From the NCBI RefSeq assembly GCF_900102815.1, contig NZ_FNGF01000003.1, forward strand, positions 558,001-622,000: a stretch of DNA of 64,000 nt, in the 5' to 3' direction. Numbering within the stretch: position 1 is the stretch's first letter; each line of letters starts with the position of its first letter. Shown here piece after piece: positions 44,385 through 52,946 of this stretch. The notes below the pieces were generated by a model. The model was not told where the DNA came from and searched no databases. It saw only the letters and a program-made list of their open reading frames with translations. Source of the stretch: Glycomyces sambucus. Its GTDB lineage: Bacteria; Actinomycetota; Actinomycetes; Mycobacteriales; Micromonosporaceae. Made by a program: the position numbers and the translations under genes.

Positions 44385-45293
44385 ATGTCCCGCCGCGAGG
44401 ACCTGCACGGGCGGCTCCTGGTGGCGCCCACCATGGTCGTGGTGCTCGCGTTCGCGGTGCTGCCGTTCCTCGCGGTGGTCCTGTTCGCGTTCCTCGACGT
44501 CCGCCTGGTCGACATCCCCCGCCTCTACCTCGACGAGCTCGTGTTCACCGGCGACAACCTCGCCACCGTGTGGGGCTCGCCCCGGTTCTGGTCCGCCGCG
44601 ACCACCACGATCACCTACGCGGCGGCGTCCTCCGCCGGGGCCGTCCTCGTCGGACTCGCCGTCGCCCTCGCGCTCCGCCACCCGTTCCGGGGCCGCGGGC
44701 TCGTCCGCGCGCTCGTCCTGGTCCCCTACGTGCTCCCCGTCGTGGCCGCGACCACCATCTGGAAGACCCTCCTCAACCCCGGCTACGGCCTCGTCAACGC
44801 CGTCGGCACCGAATGGCTCGGCTGGGCCGAGCCGATCGCGTTCCTCACCACCACGAGCCGCGAGGTCGGCCCGTTCACCGTCCCCGTCGCGCTCACCACC
44901 GTCATCGCGTTCGAGGTGTGGAAGACGTTCCCCCTCGCGTTCCTGTTCATCACCGCGCGCCTCCAGGTCGTCCCCGGCGACATCGAGGAGGCCGCCCAGA
45001 TCGACGGCGCCGGCAAGACCCGTACGTTCTGGCACCTCCTCCTCCCGCAGCTCGCCGGGGTCATGGCGCTCCTGGCGGTGCTGCGGTTCCTGTGGTCGTT
45101 CCAGAACTTCAACGACATCTACCTGCTCACCGGCGGCGCGGGCGGCACCGAGGTGCTGGCCGTCCGCGTCTACTCCGAACTCGTGGTGCGCGCCAACATC
45201 GGCACCGCCAGCGCCACCGGCCTCCTCATGACCGGGATGCTCCTGGCCGTGGTCGCGGTCTACGCCTGGATGATCAAGCGGGAGCAGGCATGA
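44385..45293 (+). CDS. Sugar ABC permease (MalF type, operon 2)
   Basis: 302 residues from the ATG at 44385, which has GGAGG 9 nt upstream and gives the usual family length; an ATG at 44079 would add the repeat-encoded extension. Six membrane helices (LLVAPTMVVVLAFAVLPFLA first). The EAA loop is DIEEAAQIDGAGKTRTFWHLLLPQ. The stop overlaps the next ATG (ATGA). No ATPase is in the operon. Confidence 0.88.
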   Translation: MSRREDLHGRLLVAPTMVVVLAFAVLPFLAVVLFAFLDVRLVDIPRLYLDELVFTGDNLATVWGSPRFWSAATTTITYAAASSAGAVLVGLAVALALRHPFRGRGLVRALVLVPYVLPVVAATTIWKTLLNPGYGLVNAVGTEWLGWAEPIAFLTTTSREVGPFTVPVALTTVIAFEVWKTFPLAFLFITARLQVVPGDIEEAAQIDGAGKTRTFWHLLLPQLAGVMALLAVLRFLWSFQNFNDIYLLTGGAGGTEVLAVRVYSELVVRANIGTASATGLLMTGMLLAVVAVYAWMIKREQA

Positions 45294-46132
45294 GGAACAC
45301 CGAGGACCGGGTGCTGGGCGTCCTCCGCTGGGCCGTCATCGCGATCGCCGTGGCCGTCACGGCCGGGCCGCTGCTGTACGGGGTGCTCCTGTCGCTGCGG
45401 CCGTTCCAGTCGGTGGTGTCGGAGCCGCTGGACCTGTTCCCTTCGCCCAGTGAGCTGACGTTCGCGTCGTATCCGACCGCGATGGCCGAGTACGGGCTGG
45501 GCGGGAACATGTGGAACTCGCTCCAGGTCGCGGTGGCGACGGCGGGGCTCGCGATCGTGCTGAGCGTCCTGGGGGCGTACGCGGCGGTGCGGCTGCGGTT
45601 CTTCGGGCGGGACGCGGTGAACGTGGTGTTCCTGGGCGTGTACCTGCTGCCGGGGATCGTGCTCGCGGTGCCGCTGTTCGTGCTGCTGAGCCGGATCGGG
45701 TTGACGGGGAGCCTGGCGGGGCTGGTGTTCGTGTACGTGGCGCAGACGGTGCCGGTGGCGCTGTACATGCTCCGCACCTACCTCGTCGCGGTGCCGTCCT
45801 CTGTGGAGGAGGCGGCGATGATCGACGGGTGCGGGCGGCTGGCGCTGATCCGCCGGGTGGTGCTGCCGATGGCGCTGCCGGGCGTGGCGGCGACGGCCCT
45901 GTACGTGTTCATGATCGCCTGGAACGAGTACCTGTTCGCGCTGCTGTTCCTGGTGGCCGACCGCGACCGGTGGACGGTGTCGCTGGGGATCGCGCAGCTC
46001 ACCGAGTTCTCGGTGCCGACGACGGTGCTCATGGCGGGGTCGATCGCGATCACCGTCCCGGTGGTGGCGGGGTTCTTCCTGGCGCAGCGGCTCCTGGTGA
46101 CGGGGCTGACGTCGGGTGCCGAGAAGGGGTGA
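45290..46132 (+). CDS. Sugar ABC permease (MalG type, operon 2)
   Basis: 280 residues. The EAA loop is SVEEAAMIDGCGRLALIRRVVLPM and the C-terminus is QRLLVTGLTSGAEKG, as in maltose-type inner-membrane subunits. It pairs with the 44385 permease and overlaps it by four bases. The dehydrogenase gene starts 4 nt after its stop, so import and catabolism are coupled in one transcript. Confidence 0.92.
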   Translation: MRNTEDRVLGVLRWAVIAIAVAVTAGPLLYGVLLSLRPFQSVVSEPLDLFPSPSELTFASYPTAMAEYGLGGNMWNSLQVAVATAGLAIVLSVLGAYAAVRLRFFGRDAVNVVFLGVYLLPGIVLAVPLFVLLSRIGLTGSLAGLVFVYVAQTVPVALYMLRTYLVAVPSSVEEAAMIDGCGRLALIRRVVLPMALPGVAATALYVFMIAWNEYLFALLFLVADRDRWTVSLGIAQLTEFSVPTTVLMAGSIAITVPVVAGFFLAQRLLVTGLTSGAEKG

Positions 46133-46136
46133 GGTC

Positions 46137-47558
46137 ATGATCCGGTTGGGGATCCTGGGGGCCGGGGCGCGGGGCTCGGACACGTACGGGCGGTGGGCGG
46201 TCGGGCATCCGGAGCGGGCGCGGGTCGCGGCCGTCGCGGACCCGGACGGGCGCCGGCGGGACCGGCTGGGGGCGCGGGCGGGGGTGCCGGAGGCGCACCG
46301 GTTCGCCGACTGGCGGGAGCTGGTGGCGCGGGCGGACGCGATCGGGTTGGACGCGTTCGTGATCGCGCTGCCGGACCGGCTGCACGTGGAGGCGGCGCTC
46401 GCGGCGGCGGCGACGGGCCTGCCGATCCTGCTGGAGAAGCCCGCGGCGGCCACGGAGGAGGACCTGGAGGCGCTCGCGTCGGCGGCCCGGGAGCTGGAGG
46501 CGTACATCTGGATCGGGCACGTCATGCGGTACCAGCCGTTCTGGCGGACGATCCGGCGCCTCGCGGACGCGGGCACGATCGGGCGGCTGCTCACCCTCCG
46601 GGTGGAGGAGAACATCGGGTTCTGGCACTACGCGCACTCGTACGTGCGCGGGAACTGGCGCAACGTGGCGACGTCGAGTCCGATGGTGCTCGCGAAGACC
46701 TGCCACGACCTGGACATCATCCGCTGGTTCGCGGGGGAGGCGCCGGCGACGATCGCGTCGGTGGGGTCGCTGTCGTACTTCCGGCCCGAGCACGCCCCCG
46801 CGGGGGCGCCGACGCGCTGCCTGGACGGGTGCCCGGCCGCCGACTCGTGCCCGTTCTACGCGCCGCGCTACTACGCGGAGGCCCTGGCGGCCACCGACGG
46901 CTGGCCGGTGGCGCTGCTGGGCGACGACCTGTCGCCGCAGGGCCGCCTCGACGCCTTGCGCACGGGGCCGTACGGGCGCTGCGTGTTCCACTCGGACAAC
47001 GACGTCGTGGACCACCAGCAGACCGTCGCCGAGTTCCCCGGCGGGCTCACGGCGGTCCTGTCGACCTCGGCGTTCACGGGCCAGAACACGCGCACGGTGC
47101 GGTTGACGGGGACGGCGGGGGAGGTCGCCGGGAACCTGCGCACGGGCGGCCTAGAGATCGACCTGTTCTCCCCGACCGCGGAGCTGCCGGAGCTGCCCGA
47201 GGCCCGGCCGGGGAAGAGCTACACGCGCGAACCCATGGGGCACCGCGTGTTCGAGGTGTACGCCGGGCCGGTGACCGTGGGCGGCGAACCGGACCACCGG
47301 GGGCACTCGGGGGGCGACGAGGCGCTCATCGACGCGTTCGTCACCGCGCTGGAGGAGGGGCGGGACGGCGGTGCGGACCGCGCCTCACAGGACCGGGCCT
47401 CCCTGGACTCTGCCTTTCCGAACCGGGCCTTCCCGGACCGCGCGTTCCCCGACCGCGCCGCGCCGGACCTCGAGGCGTCGCTGGACAGCCACCGCATGGC
47501 GTTCGCGGCCGAGCGCTCGCGCACCGAGGGCCGCACGGTCCACTGGGGCCAGCCGTGA
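46137..47558 (+). CDS. Gfo/Idh/MocA-family sugar dehydrogenase
   Basis: 473 residues. The Rossmann motif is LGILGAGARG (4-13), with FVIALPDRLHVEAALAAAATGLPILLEKP (conserved E-K-P) and a C-terminal alpha/beta domain with a Cys cluster (CLDGCPAADSCPFYAPRYY). Cys-rich members of this subset may bind metal. It would oxidise or reduce a sugar or keto-sugar with NAD(P). Near the C-terminus a 30-residue insert of five-residue repeats (DRASQ to DRAAP) is encoded by a 15-bp tandem array. The stop overlaps the GH13 GTG. Confidence 0.88.
   Translation: MIRLGILGAGARGSDTYGRWAVGHPERARVAAVADPDGRRRDRLGARAGVPEAHRFADWRELVARADAIGLDAFVIALPDRLHVEAALAAAATGLPILLEKPAAATEEDLEALASAARELEAYIWIGHVMRYQPFWRTIRRLADAGTIGRLLTLRVEENIGFWHYAHSYVRGNWRNVATSSPMVLAKTCHDLDIIRWFAGEAPATIASVGSLSYFRPEHAPAGAPTRCLDGCPAADSCPFYAPRYYAEALAATDGWPVALLGDDLSPQGRLDALRTGPYGRCVFHSDNDVVDHQQTVAEFPGGLTAVLSTSAFTGQNTRTVRLTGTAGEVAGNLRTGGLEIDLFSPTAELPELPEARPGKSYTREPMGHRVFEVYAGPVTVGGEPDHRGHSGGDEALIDAFVTALEEGRDGGADRASQDRASLDSAFPNRAFPDRAFPDRAAPDLEASLDSHRMAFAAERSRTEGRTVHWGQP
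47376..47465 (+). repeat. In-frame 15-bp repeat array in the Gfo/Idh gene
   Basis: Six units encode DRASQ, DRASL, DSAFP, NRAFP, DRAFP and DRAAP. The reading frame is preserved through all units. Confidence 0.9.
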
Positions 47559-49159
47559 GCTGGTGGCGCGACGCGGTCGTCTACCAGGTGTACCCGCGCA
47601 GCTTCGCCGACGCGAACGGCGACGGGGTCGGCGACCTCCCCGGGATCGAGTCGCGCCTGCCCTACCTGCGCGACCTCGGCGTGGACGCGCTGTGGATCAA
47701 CCCGTGGTACGTGTCGCCGATGGCCGACGGCGGCTACGACGTCGCCGACTACCGCGCGGTCGACCCGGTCTTCGGGACCCTCTGGGACGCCGAGCGGCTC
47801 ATCCGCGCCGCCCACCGGCACGGGCTGCGGATCATCGTCGACCTCGTCCCCAACCACACCTCCGACCGGCACCCGTGGTTCCAGGCGGCCCTCGCCGCCG
47901 CACCCGGTTCCCCCGAGCGGGCCCGGTTCCACTTCCGGGACGAGCCGAACAACTGGCGGTCCAGGTTCGGCGGCCCCGCCTGGACCAGGCTCGACGACGG
48001 GCAGTGGTACCTGCACCTGTTCGACACCGCCCAACCGGACCTGAACTGGGACCACCCGGAGGTCCGCGCCGAGTTCGAGGCGGTCCTGCGGTTCTGGCTC
48101 GACCGCGGCGTGGACGGGTTCCGCATCGACGTCGCCGACCGCCTCGTCAAGCAGGCGGGCCTGCCCGACCGGCCCGTCCGCGAGACCGGCGCGCCGACGT
48201 TCACCGAGGACGGGGCCCGCCCCGGCGCCCGGGCCGGCGACCAACCCGACAAGGACCGGCCCGAGGTCCACGAGATCTACCGGTCCTGGCGGCGCGTCCT
48301 CGACGAGTACCCCGACCGGGCGTTCGTCGGCGAGATGTGGGTGACCGACCCCGAGCGGTTCGCCATGTACCTGCGCCCCGACGAGCTGCACACCGCGTTC
48401 AACTTCGCGTTCCTCAAGTGCGCGTGGGAGGCCCGGGCCCTGCGCGGGGTCGTGGACGCGACGATCGCCACCCACGCCCGCGTCGGCGCCCCGCCCACGT
48501 GGGTCCTCTCCAACCACGACGTCACCCGGCACGCCACCAGGTACGGCCGCGTCGACACCCGCTTCACCAAGCGGATCCACGACGCCCCGACCGACCACGC
48601 CCTCGGCGAGCGCCGCGCCCGCGCCGCGGCCCTGCTCAGCCTCGCCCTGCCCGGCGGCGCCTACGTGTACCAGGGCGACGAGCTCGGCCTCCCCGAAGTG
48701 TTCGACCTGCCCGACGAGGCCCGCCAGGACCCCGTGTTCCGGCGCACCAGCGGCGTCGACCTCGGCCGGGACGGCTGCCGCGTGCCGCTCCCGTGGGGCG
48801 GCGACGCCCCGCCGTTCGAGTTCGGCGAGGGCGGCTCCTGGCTCCCCCAGCCCGAGTCGTGGCGCGACCGCACCGCCGCCCGCCAACTGGGCGACCCCGC
48901 CTCCATGCTGTCCCTCTACCGCCTCGCCCTGCGCATCCGCCGCGAGGAGCCCGGCCTCGGCGACGGCCCGCTGCGCTGGCTCGACCTCGGCGAGGGCGTC
49001 CTCGCCTTCGCCCGCGACCCCGGCGTCGCGTGCGTCGTCAACCTGAGCGGCGAGCCCGTCGCCCTCCCCGAAGGGGCGCCGTTGATCGCCAGCGCCGAAC
49101 TCACCGGCCGGGACGGCACCGCCCTCCCCCCGGACGCCGCGGTCTGGCTGCGCATCTGA
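47555..49159 (+). CDS. GH13 alpha-glucosidase
   Basis: 534 residues, no signal peptide. The N-terminus WWRDAVVYQVYPRSFADANG is that of the oligo-1,6-glucosidase/alpha-glucosidase group. Region I is DLVPNHT (96-102), nucleophile D192 lies in GFRIDVAD, acid E260 in FVGEMW, and D322 in LSNHDV. It would hydrolyse imported alpha-gluco-oligosaccharides in the cytoplasm. Last gene of the operon; the GTG overlaps the previous stop. A copy of the operon's intergenic repeat core follows it. Confidence 0.93.
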   Translation: MSWWRDAVVYQVYPRSFADANGDGVGDLPGIESRLPYLRDLGVDALWINPWYVSPMADGGYDVADYRAVDPVFGTLWDAERLIRAAHRHGLRIIVDLVPNHTSDRHPWFQAALAAAPGSPERARFHFRDEPNNWRSRFGGPAWTRLDDGQWYLHLFDTAQPDLNWDHPEVRAEFEAVLRFWLDRGVDGFRIDVADRLVKQAGLPDRPVRETGAPTFTEDGARPGARAGDQPDKDRPEVHEIYRSWRRVLDEYPDRAFVGEMWVTDPERFAMYLRPDELHTAFNFAFLKCAWEARALRGVVDATIATHARVGAPPTWVLSNHDVTRHATRYGRVDTRFTKRIHDAPTDHALGERRARAAALLSLALPGGAYVYQGDELGLPEVFDLPDEARQDPVFRRTSGVDLGRDGCRVPLPWGGDAPPFEFGEGGSWLPQPESWRDRTAARQLGDPASMLSLYRLALRIRREEPGLGDGPLRWLDLGEGVLAFARDPGVACVVNLSGEPVALPEGAPLIASAELTGRDGTALPPDAAVWLRI

Positions 49160-49181
49160 GGGATCGGCACGTCCGACCGGA

Positions 49182-49250
49182 TGTCGGACCCGCCGGGCAC
49201 CCTTGTTCCGGGGGCCCGGCGCCGCCCCGGCCATGCGGCGTGCCCGCGGC
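49182..49250. repeat. Third copy of the operon-2 intergenic repeat core
   Basis: From TGTCGGACCC (49182) onward, 21 of 24 positions match the 44119 copy (CGGGCACC and TTG retained), followed by a shared CCGGGGG block. It lies between the GH13 stop and the next gene (gap 49160-49348). Confidence 0.55.
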
Positions 49251-49348
49251 ACACGCGCCGCACCGGACGACGCAGCGGATGACGCGGCGCGGTTCAGGCG
49301 TGGCGCCGTTCGACACCGCTGACTACAGTTGCGGATCGGAGGTGAGCC

Positions 49349-49942
49349 GTGCGCAGGAGCTCGGAATGGGTCGTCGTCGAGCGCAGCGCACCCACCCGCC
49401 GGATCTCGACCCTGGCTCTGTACGCCGGCGCCTGCGCGGCCGGGATCGCCGCGCTCTACTGGCTCGTGCACACCGAGCCGGCCCGCCTCGACTCCGGCGA
49501 GCCGAACCCCGTCGCGGCCCTCCCCGGGTTCTTCACCGTCATGGCCCTCATCGGCGCCGCGTGCTTCCTGGTGCCGCTGGTGCGCCCCCCGAAGCTCATG
49601 GTCAACCACTTCGGCCTCCGCGTGCGCCCCAGCTTCGGCAAGGCCCTCATGATCCCGTGGAGCAACATCGAGGAGCTGGCCGCGATCCACGTCGGCTCCA
49701 AGCGCCGCGGCACCTCCTACCTGCTGTTCGCCGCCGACGTGTACCTCGGGCGGGGCGGCTCCGACCGGCCCGGGTTCCTCGGCCGGTCGGTGCTGCGCGA
49801 GGCCAACCGGGCCACCGAGGGCCTGGTCGCCGGGTTCGACCTCGCGGTGCGGTGCAAGGACTTCGCGACCGAGCCGCAGCAGCTCCTCGCCCGCCTCGCC
49901 TCGTACGCGCCCGGTCACGTCCAGGTCGTCGACCGGCTCTGA
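49349..49942 (+). CDS. Membrane protein with bacterial PH-like domain
   Basis: 197 residues. Two N-terminal membrane helices (about 20-40 and 58-78) are followed by a PH-like segment (PPKLMVNHFGLRVRPSFGKALMIPWSNIEELAAIHVG). Its function is unknown. GGAGGTGAGCC precedes the GTG at 49349. It stands alone between the sugar operon and disA. Confidence 0.7.
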   Translation: MRRSSEWVVVERSAPTRRISTLALYAGACAAGIAALYWLVHTEPARLDSGEPNPVAALPGFFTVMALIGAACFLVPLVRPPKLMVNHFGLRVRPSFGKALMIPWSNIEELAAIHVGSKRRGTSYLLFAADVYLGRGGSDRPGFLGRSVLREANRATEGLVAGFDLAVRCKDFATEPQQLLARLASYAPGHVQVVDRL

Positions 49943-50088
49943 GACACGCCGCCGCGACCGCGTCCCGGGTGTTCGCCGCCGGCGAAACCCCATCGGCCCC
50001 AATGCGACAGCCCGTCCGGCACCCCCACTGGGGACCGGGATGCGCGGCTTGCCCCAAATGCCGGTCCCTGCCCCGCGCGGCCGATCCG

Positions 50089-50094
50089 TACACT
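50089..50094 (+). promoter_or_regulatory. Possible disA -10 element
   Basis: TACACT lies 94 bp before the disA start in an otherwise gene-free 246-bp gap; no good -35 is seen. Confidence 0.35.
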
Positions 50095-50188
50095 GGAGGC
50101 GATCCGGCCGCTCCGCCCCTGAACGCGCCGGATCGCCTCAACCGACCGGCAGGCAGCGCCGGCGGACCGTCCAGCATTGGGGGTACCC

Positions 50189-51256
50189 GTGGCGTCGATC
50201 CCGGACGAGGGCCTGCGCGCGACCCTGGCCACCATGGCGCCCGGCACCGCGCTCCGCGACGGCCTGGAGCGCATCCTCCGCGGCCGCACCGGCGCGCTGA
50301 TCGTCGTCGGCTGCGACGCGATCGTCGAGCGCATCTGCACCGGCGGCTTCGAGATCGACATCGAGTTCTCCGCCACCCGCCTGCGCGAGCTCTGCAAGAT
50401 GGACGGCGCGGTCGTGCTCACCACCGACGGCGCCCGCATCGTGCGCGCCGGCGTGCACCTCATGCCCGACCCGTCGATCCACTCCAACGAGTCGGGGACC
50501 CGCCACCGCACCGCCGAGCGCGTCGCCATCCAGACCGGGCTCCCCGTGATCTCCGTCAGCCAGTCGATGCACACCATCGGGCTGTACATGGGCGACATCC
50601 ACCACCTCGTCGAGCCGTCAACGCAGATCCTCTCCCGCGCCAACCAGGCCCTCGCCACCCTCGAACGCTACAAGCTGCGCCTCGACGAGGTCGCCGCCAG
50701 CCTCTCCAGCCTGGAGATCGAGGACCTGGTCACCGTCCGCGACGCCGTCACCGTCCTCCAGCGCCTGGAGATGGCCCGCCACATCGCCGACGAGGTCGAA
50801 GGCCACGTCATCGAACTCGGCACCGACGGCCGGCTCCTCGCCCTCCAGCTCGACGAGCTCATGGCCGGCGTCGACACCGACCGCGAGCTCGTCGTCCGCG
50901 ACTACCTGCCCGACGACGCCGACCACCGCAAGGCCCTGCGCGCGGTCGACCTCATGAGCTCCCCCGAACTCCTCGACCTCATCGCCGTCGCCCGGTCCCT
51001 GGGCTATCCGAACTCGCCCGACGTCCTCGACCGGCGCGTCAGCCCGCGCGGGTACCGGATGCTCGCGAAGGTCCCGCGCCTGCCCGAGGCCGTCATCGAA
51101 CGCGTCGTCGACCGCTTCGGCGCCCTCCCCGAACTCCTCGGCGTCACCGTCGAGGAACTCCAGGACGTCGACGGGGTCGGCCCCGGCCGGGCCCAGAGCA
51201 TCCGCGAATCGCTCACCCGGCTCGCCGAGGTCTCGATCCTCGACCGGTACCTCTGA
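50189..51256 (+). CDS. disA: Diadenylate cyclase DisA
   Basis: 355 residues, full length. The DAC domain has MDGAVVL (DGA at 72-74) and GTRHRTAE (RHR at 105-107), both needed for c-di-AMP synthesis from two ATP. A helical spine follows, then a C-terminal helix-hairpin-helix DNA-binding domain (LQDVDGVGPGRAQSIRESL). It scans DNA for damage and signals through c-di-AMP. The GTG at 50189 is used; a TTG four codons upstream is possible. Its stop abuts the stop of the convergent gene. Confidence 0.96.
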   Translation: MASIPDEGLRATLATMAPGTALRDGLERILRGRTGALIVVGCDAIVERICTGGFEIDIEFSATRLRELCKMDGAVVLTTDGARIVRAGVHLMPDPSIHSNESGTRHRTAERVAIQTGLPVISVSQSMHTIGLYMGDIHHLVEPSTQILSRANQALATLERYKLRLDEVAASLSSLEIEDLVTVRDAVTVLQRLEMARHIADEVEGHVIELGTDGRLLALQLDELMAGVDTDRELVVRDYLPDDADHRKALRAVDLMSSPELLDLIAVARSLGYPNSPDVLDRRVSPRGYRMLAKVPRLPEAVIERVVDRFGALPELLGVTVEELQDVDGVGPGRAQSIRESLTRLAEVSILDRYL

Positions 51257-51910
51257 TCAGGTGAGGCGCAGCGCCGCCGGCGACGACGCCGCCTCGCCCA
51301 GGCGCGCCCGCAGCTCGTAGTCGCCCGCCGGGAGCTCCCGGCGCGCGCCCTCGCAGTTCTCCTCGGAGGCGAGCCCGTCGACGGTGAACTCCACGGTCCG
51401 GCCCGCGCCGTCGCTCAACTCGACCTCCTCGCCCTCCGGGGTCCCGCAGTGCGCCGTCGAGTAGACCACGTCCGAACCGGCCGCCAGCTCCACCGCGACC
51501 GAGCGCAGGTCCACCGTGCACGGCGCGTCCGCCGCGCTCGCGACCAGGACGCTCACCGGCACCTCCGCGCCCGACCGGACCTCGTCGAACGCCGCCACGA
51601 CCTGGAGCATGAGCTCCTCGGCCGGGCACGCCGCCACCGGGGCCGCGGTCGGCGACGGGCTGGGGGAGTCCGAGGGCTCGGGGATGTAGGGCCGCTGCGC
51701 CGAGGAGGACGGCGTCGGCGCCGTCCACTCCTGCTGGGCCGCATCGGCCTCGCCGCCCGGGTCCTCCTCGTCGCCGCCGCCCAGGGCGCTCAGCCCCAGG
51801 ACCGACGCGAGGACCACCGCCAGCACCGCCCCGGCCACGATCGCCCGCCGCCGCCAGTAGACCGACTCCGGCTCCGAGCCCTTCACGAACCTGCCTTTGA
51901 ATCCCTGCAC
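51257..51910 (-). CDS. Single-pass membrane protein of unknown function
   Basis: 217 residues. A cytoplasmic basic segment (YWRRRA) is followed by a membrane helix (AIVAGAVLAVVLASVLGLSAL, about 23-45), a Pro/Ser linker and an extracellular domain (about 95-217). That domain has four cysteines and beta-sandwich-like strands (VPVSVLVASAADAPCTVDL, GDYELRARLGEA). Its stop touches the disA stop. No family was recognised. Confidence 0.75.
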   Translation of the reverse strand: MQGFKGRFVKGSEPESVYWRRRAIVAGAVLAVVLASVLGLSALGGGDEEDPGGEADAAQQEWTAPTPSSSAQRPYIPEPSDSPSPSPTAAPVAACPAEELMLQVVAAFDEVRSGAEVPVSVLVASAADAPCTVDLRSVAVELAAGSDVVYSTAHCGTPEGEEVELSDGAGRTVEFTVDGLASEENCEGARRELPAGDYELRARLGEAASSPAALRLT

Positions 51911-51978
51911 GCCGGGACGCTAACGCAGCCCGGGCCCGCCCGGGCGGAATTACACGCCCCGCGACCCGGCTCCCCCGC

Positions 51979-52000
51979 TGTCGGACCCCGCGCCGACAAT
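51979..52000 (+). promoter_or_regulatory. mutY promoter with a DNA-damage-like motif
   Basis: TGTCGG, 10 nt, GACAAT, then 6 nt to the ATG. The RecA-independent (PafBC) motif of actinobacteria has TGTC-R-G and TAnnnT with this same spacing. Confidence 0.5.
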
Positions 52001-52006
52001 GGGGTC

Positions 52007-52915
52007 ATGCGCGCCGCCACCGAAACCACCGACCCGGCACTGCCCTCCCCCGACGTGCTCGCCGAGCGCCTGCTCCCCTGGTTCGACGCCCACAACCGCA
52101 CCGAGCTCCCGTGGCGCCGGCCCGGGACGACCGCGTGGGGCGTCCTCGTCTCCGAGATCATGAGCCAGCAGACGCAGGTCGCCCGCGTCGCCCCCGTGTG
52201 GGAGGCGTGGATGGCGCGCTGGCCCGAACCGGCCGACCTCGCCGCGGCGCCGACCGCGGACGTCCTGCGCGAATGGGGCCGCATGGGCTACCCGCGGCGG
52301 GCCCTGCGCCTCCAGGAGTGCGCGAGGATCATCGCCGAGGAGCACGGCGGCACCGTCCCCGCCGACCCGGCCGAACTCGAGAAGCTGCCCGGGATCGGCA
52401 ACTACACCGCCGCGGCGGTCGCGGTCTTCCACTACGGCGGGCGCCACGCGGTCGTCGACACGAACGTGCGCCGCGTCGTGGCCCGCCTCGGCGGCCGCAG
52501 CGATGCCGGCACCGCCACCACCCGGGCCGACCTCGCCGCCGCCGCGGCGCTGCTGCCCGAGGACACCGCGACCGCCGCGCGGGTGTCCTTGGCGCTCATG
52601 GAACTGGGTGCCCTGGTGTGCACCGCCCGCAAGACCGAGTGCGGCACCTGCCCGGTCACCGCCGAGTGCGGGTTCTCCGGGCAGGAGCTCCCGGAGGGGC
52701 CCAGCCGCAAGCGCCAGCGCTACAAGGGCACCAACCGGCACGTGCGCGGGGAGGTCATGGCGCTGCTGCGGGACGCCGACGGGCCCGTCGAGCGGGCCCG
52801 GATCGACGCGGTCTGGACCGACCGGCGCATGGTGGACGAGGCCGTCGCGCAGCTCATCGCCGACGGCCTCATCGGCACCGACGAGCAGGGCCGGTTCGAA
52901 CTCCCGAGTCGGTGA
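52007..52915 (+). CDS. mutY: A/G-specific adenine DNA glycosylase
   Basis: 302 residues. The helix-hairpin-helix is LPGIGNYTAAAVAVFHYG, and catalytic Asp lies in AVVDTNVRR. The [4Fe-4S] ligands are C-x6-C-x2-C-x5-C (CTARKTECGTCPVTAEC). The N-terminus holds WGVLVSEIMSQQTQVARV. It removes A opposite 8-oxoG. It lacks the C-terminal NUDIX-like domain of E. coli MutY, ending instead with a short winged-helix-like tail. The start at 52007 is leaderless with respect to GACAAT. Confidence 0.93.
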   Translation: MRAATETTDPALPSPDVLAERLLPWFDAHNRTELPWRRPGTTAWGVLVSEIMSQQTQVARVAPVWEAWMARWPEPADLAAAPTADVLREWGRMGYPRRALRLQECARIIAEEHGGTVPADPAELEKLPGIGNYTAAAVAVFHYGGRHAVVDTNVRRVVARLGGRSDAGTATTRADLAAAAALLPEDTATAARVSLALMELGALVCTARKTECGTCPVTAECGFSGQELPEGPSRKRQRYKGTNRHVRGEVMALLRDADGPVERARIDAVWTDRRMVDEAVAQLIADGLIGTDEQGRFELPSR

Positions 52916-52940
52916 CAAACGGTCCCGCCGCTGCTAGCGT
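52912..52940 (+). promoter_or_regulatory. Promoter overlapping the mutY stop
   Basis: GTGACA (52912-52917), a 17-nt spacer, TAGCGT (52935-52940). This is near-consensus for a housekeeping promoter, yet no coding gene follows on this strand. Confidence 0.65.
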
Positions 52941-52946
52941 GGGAGT

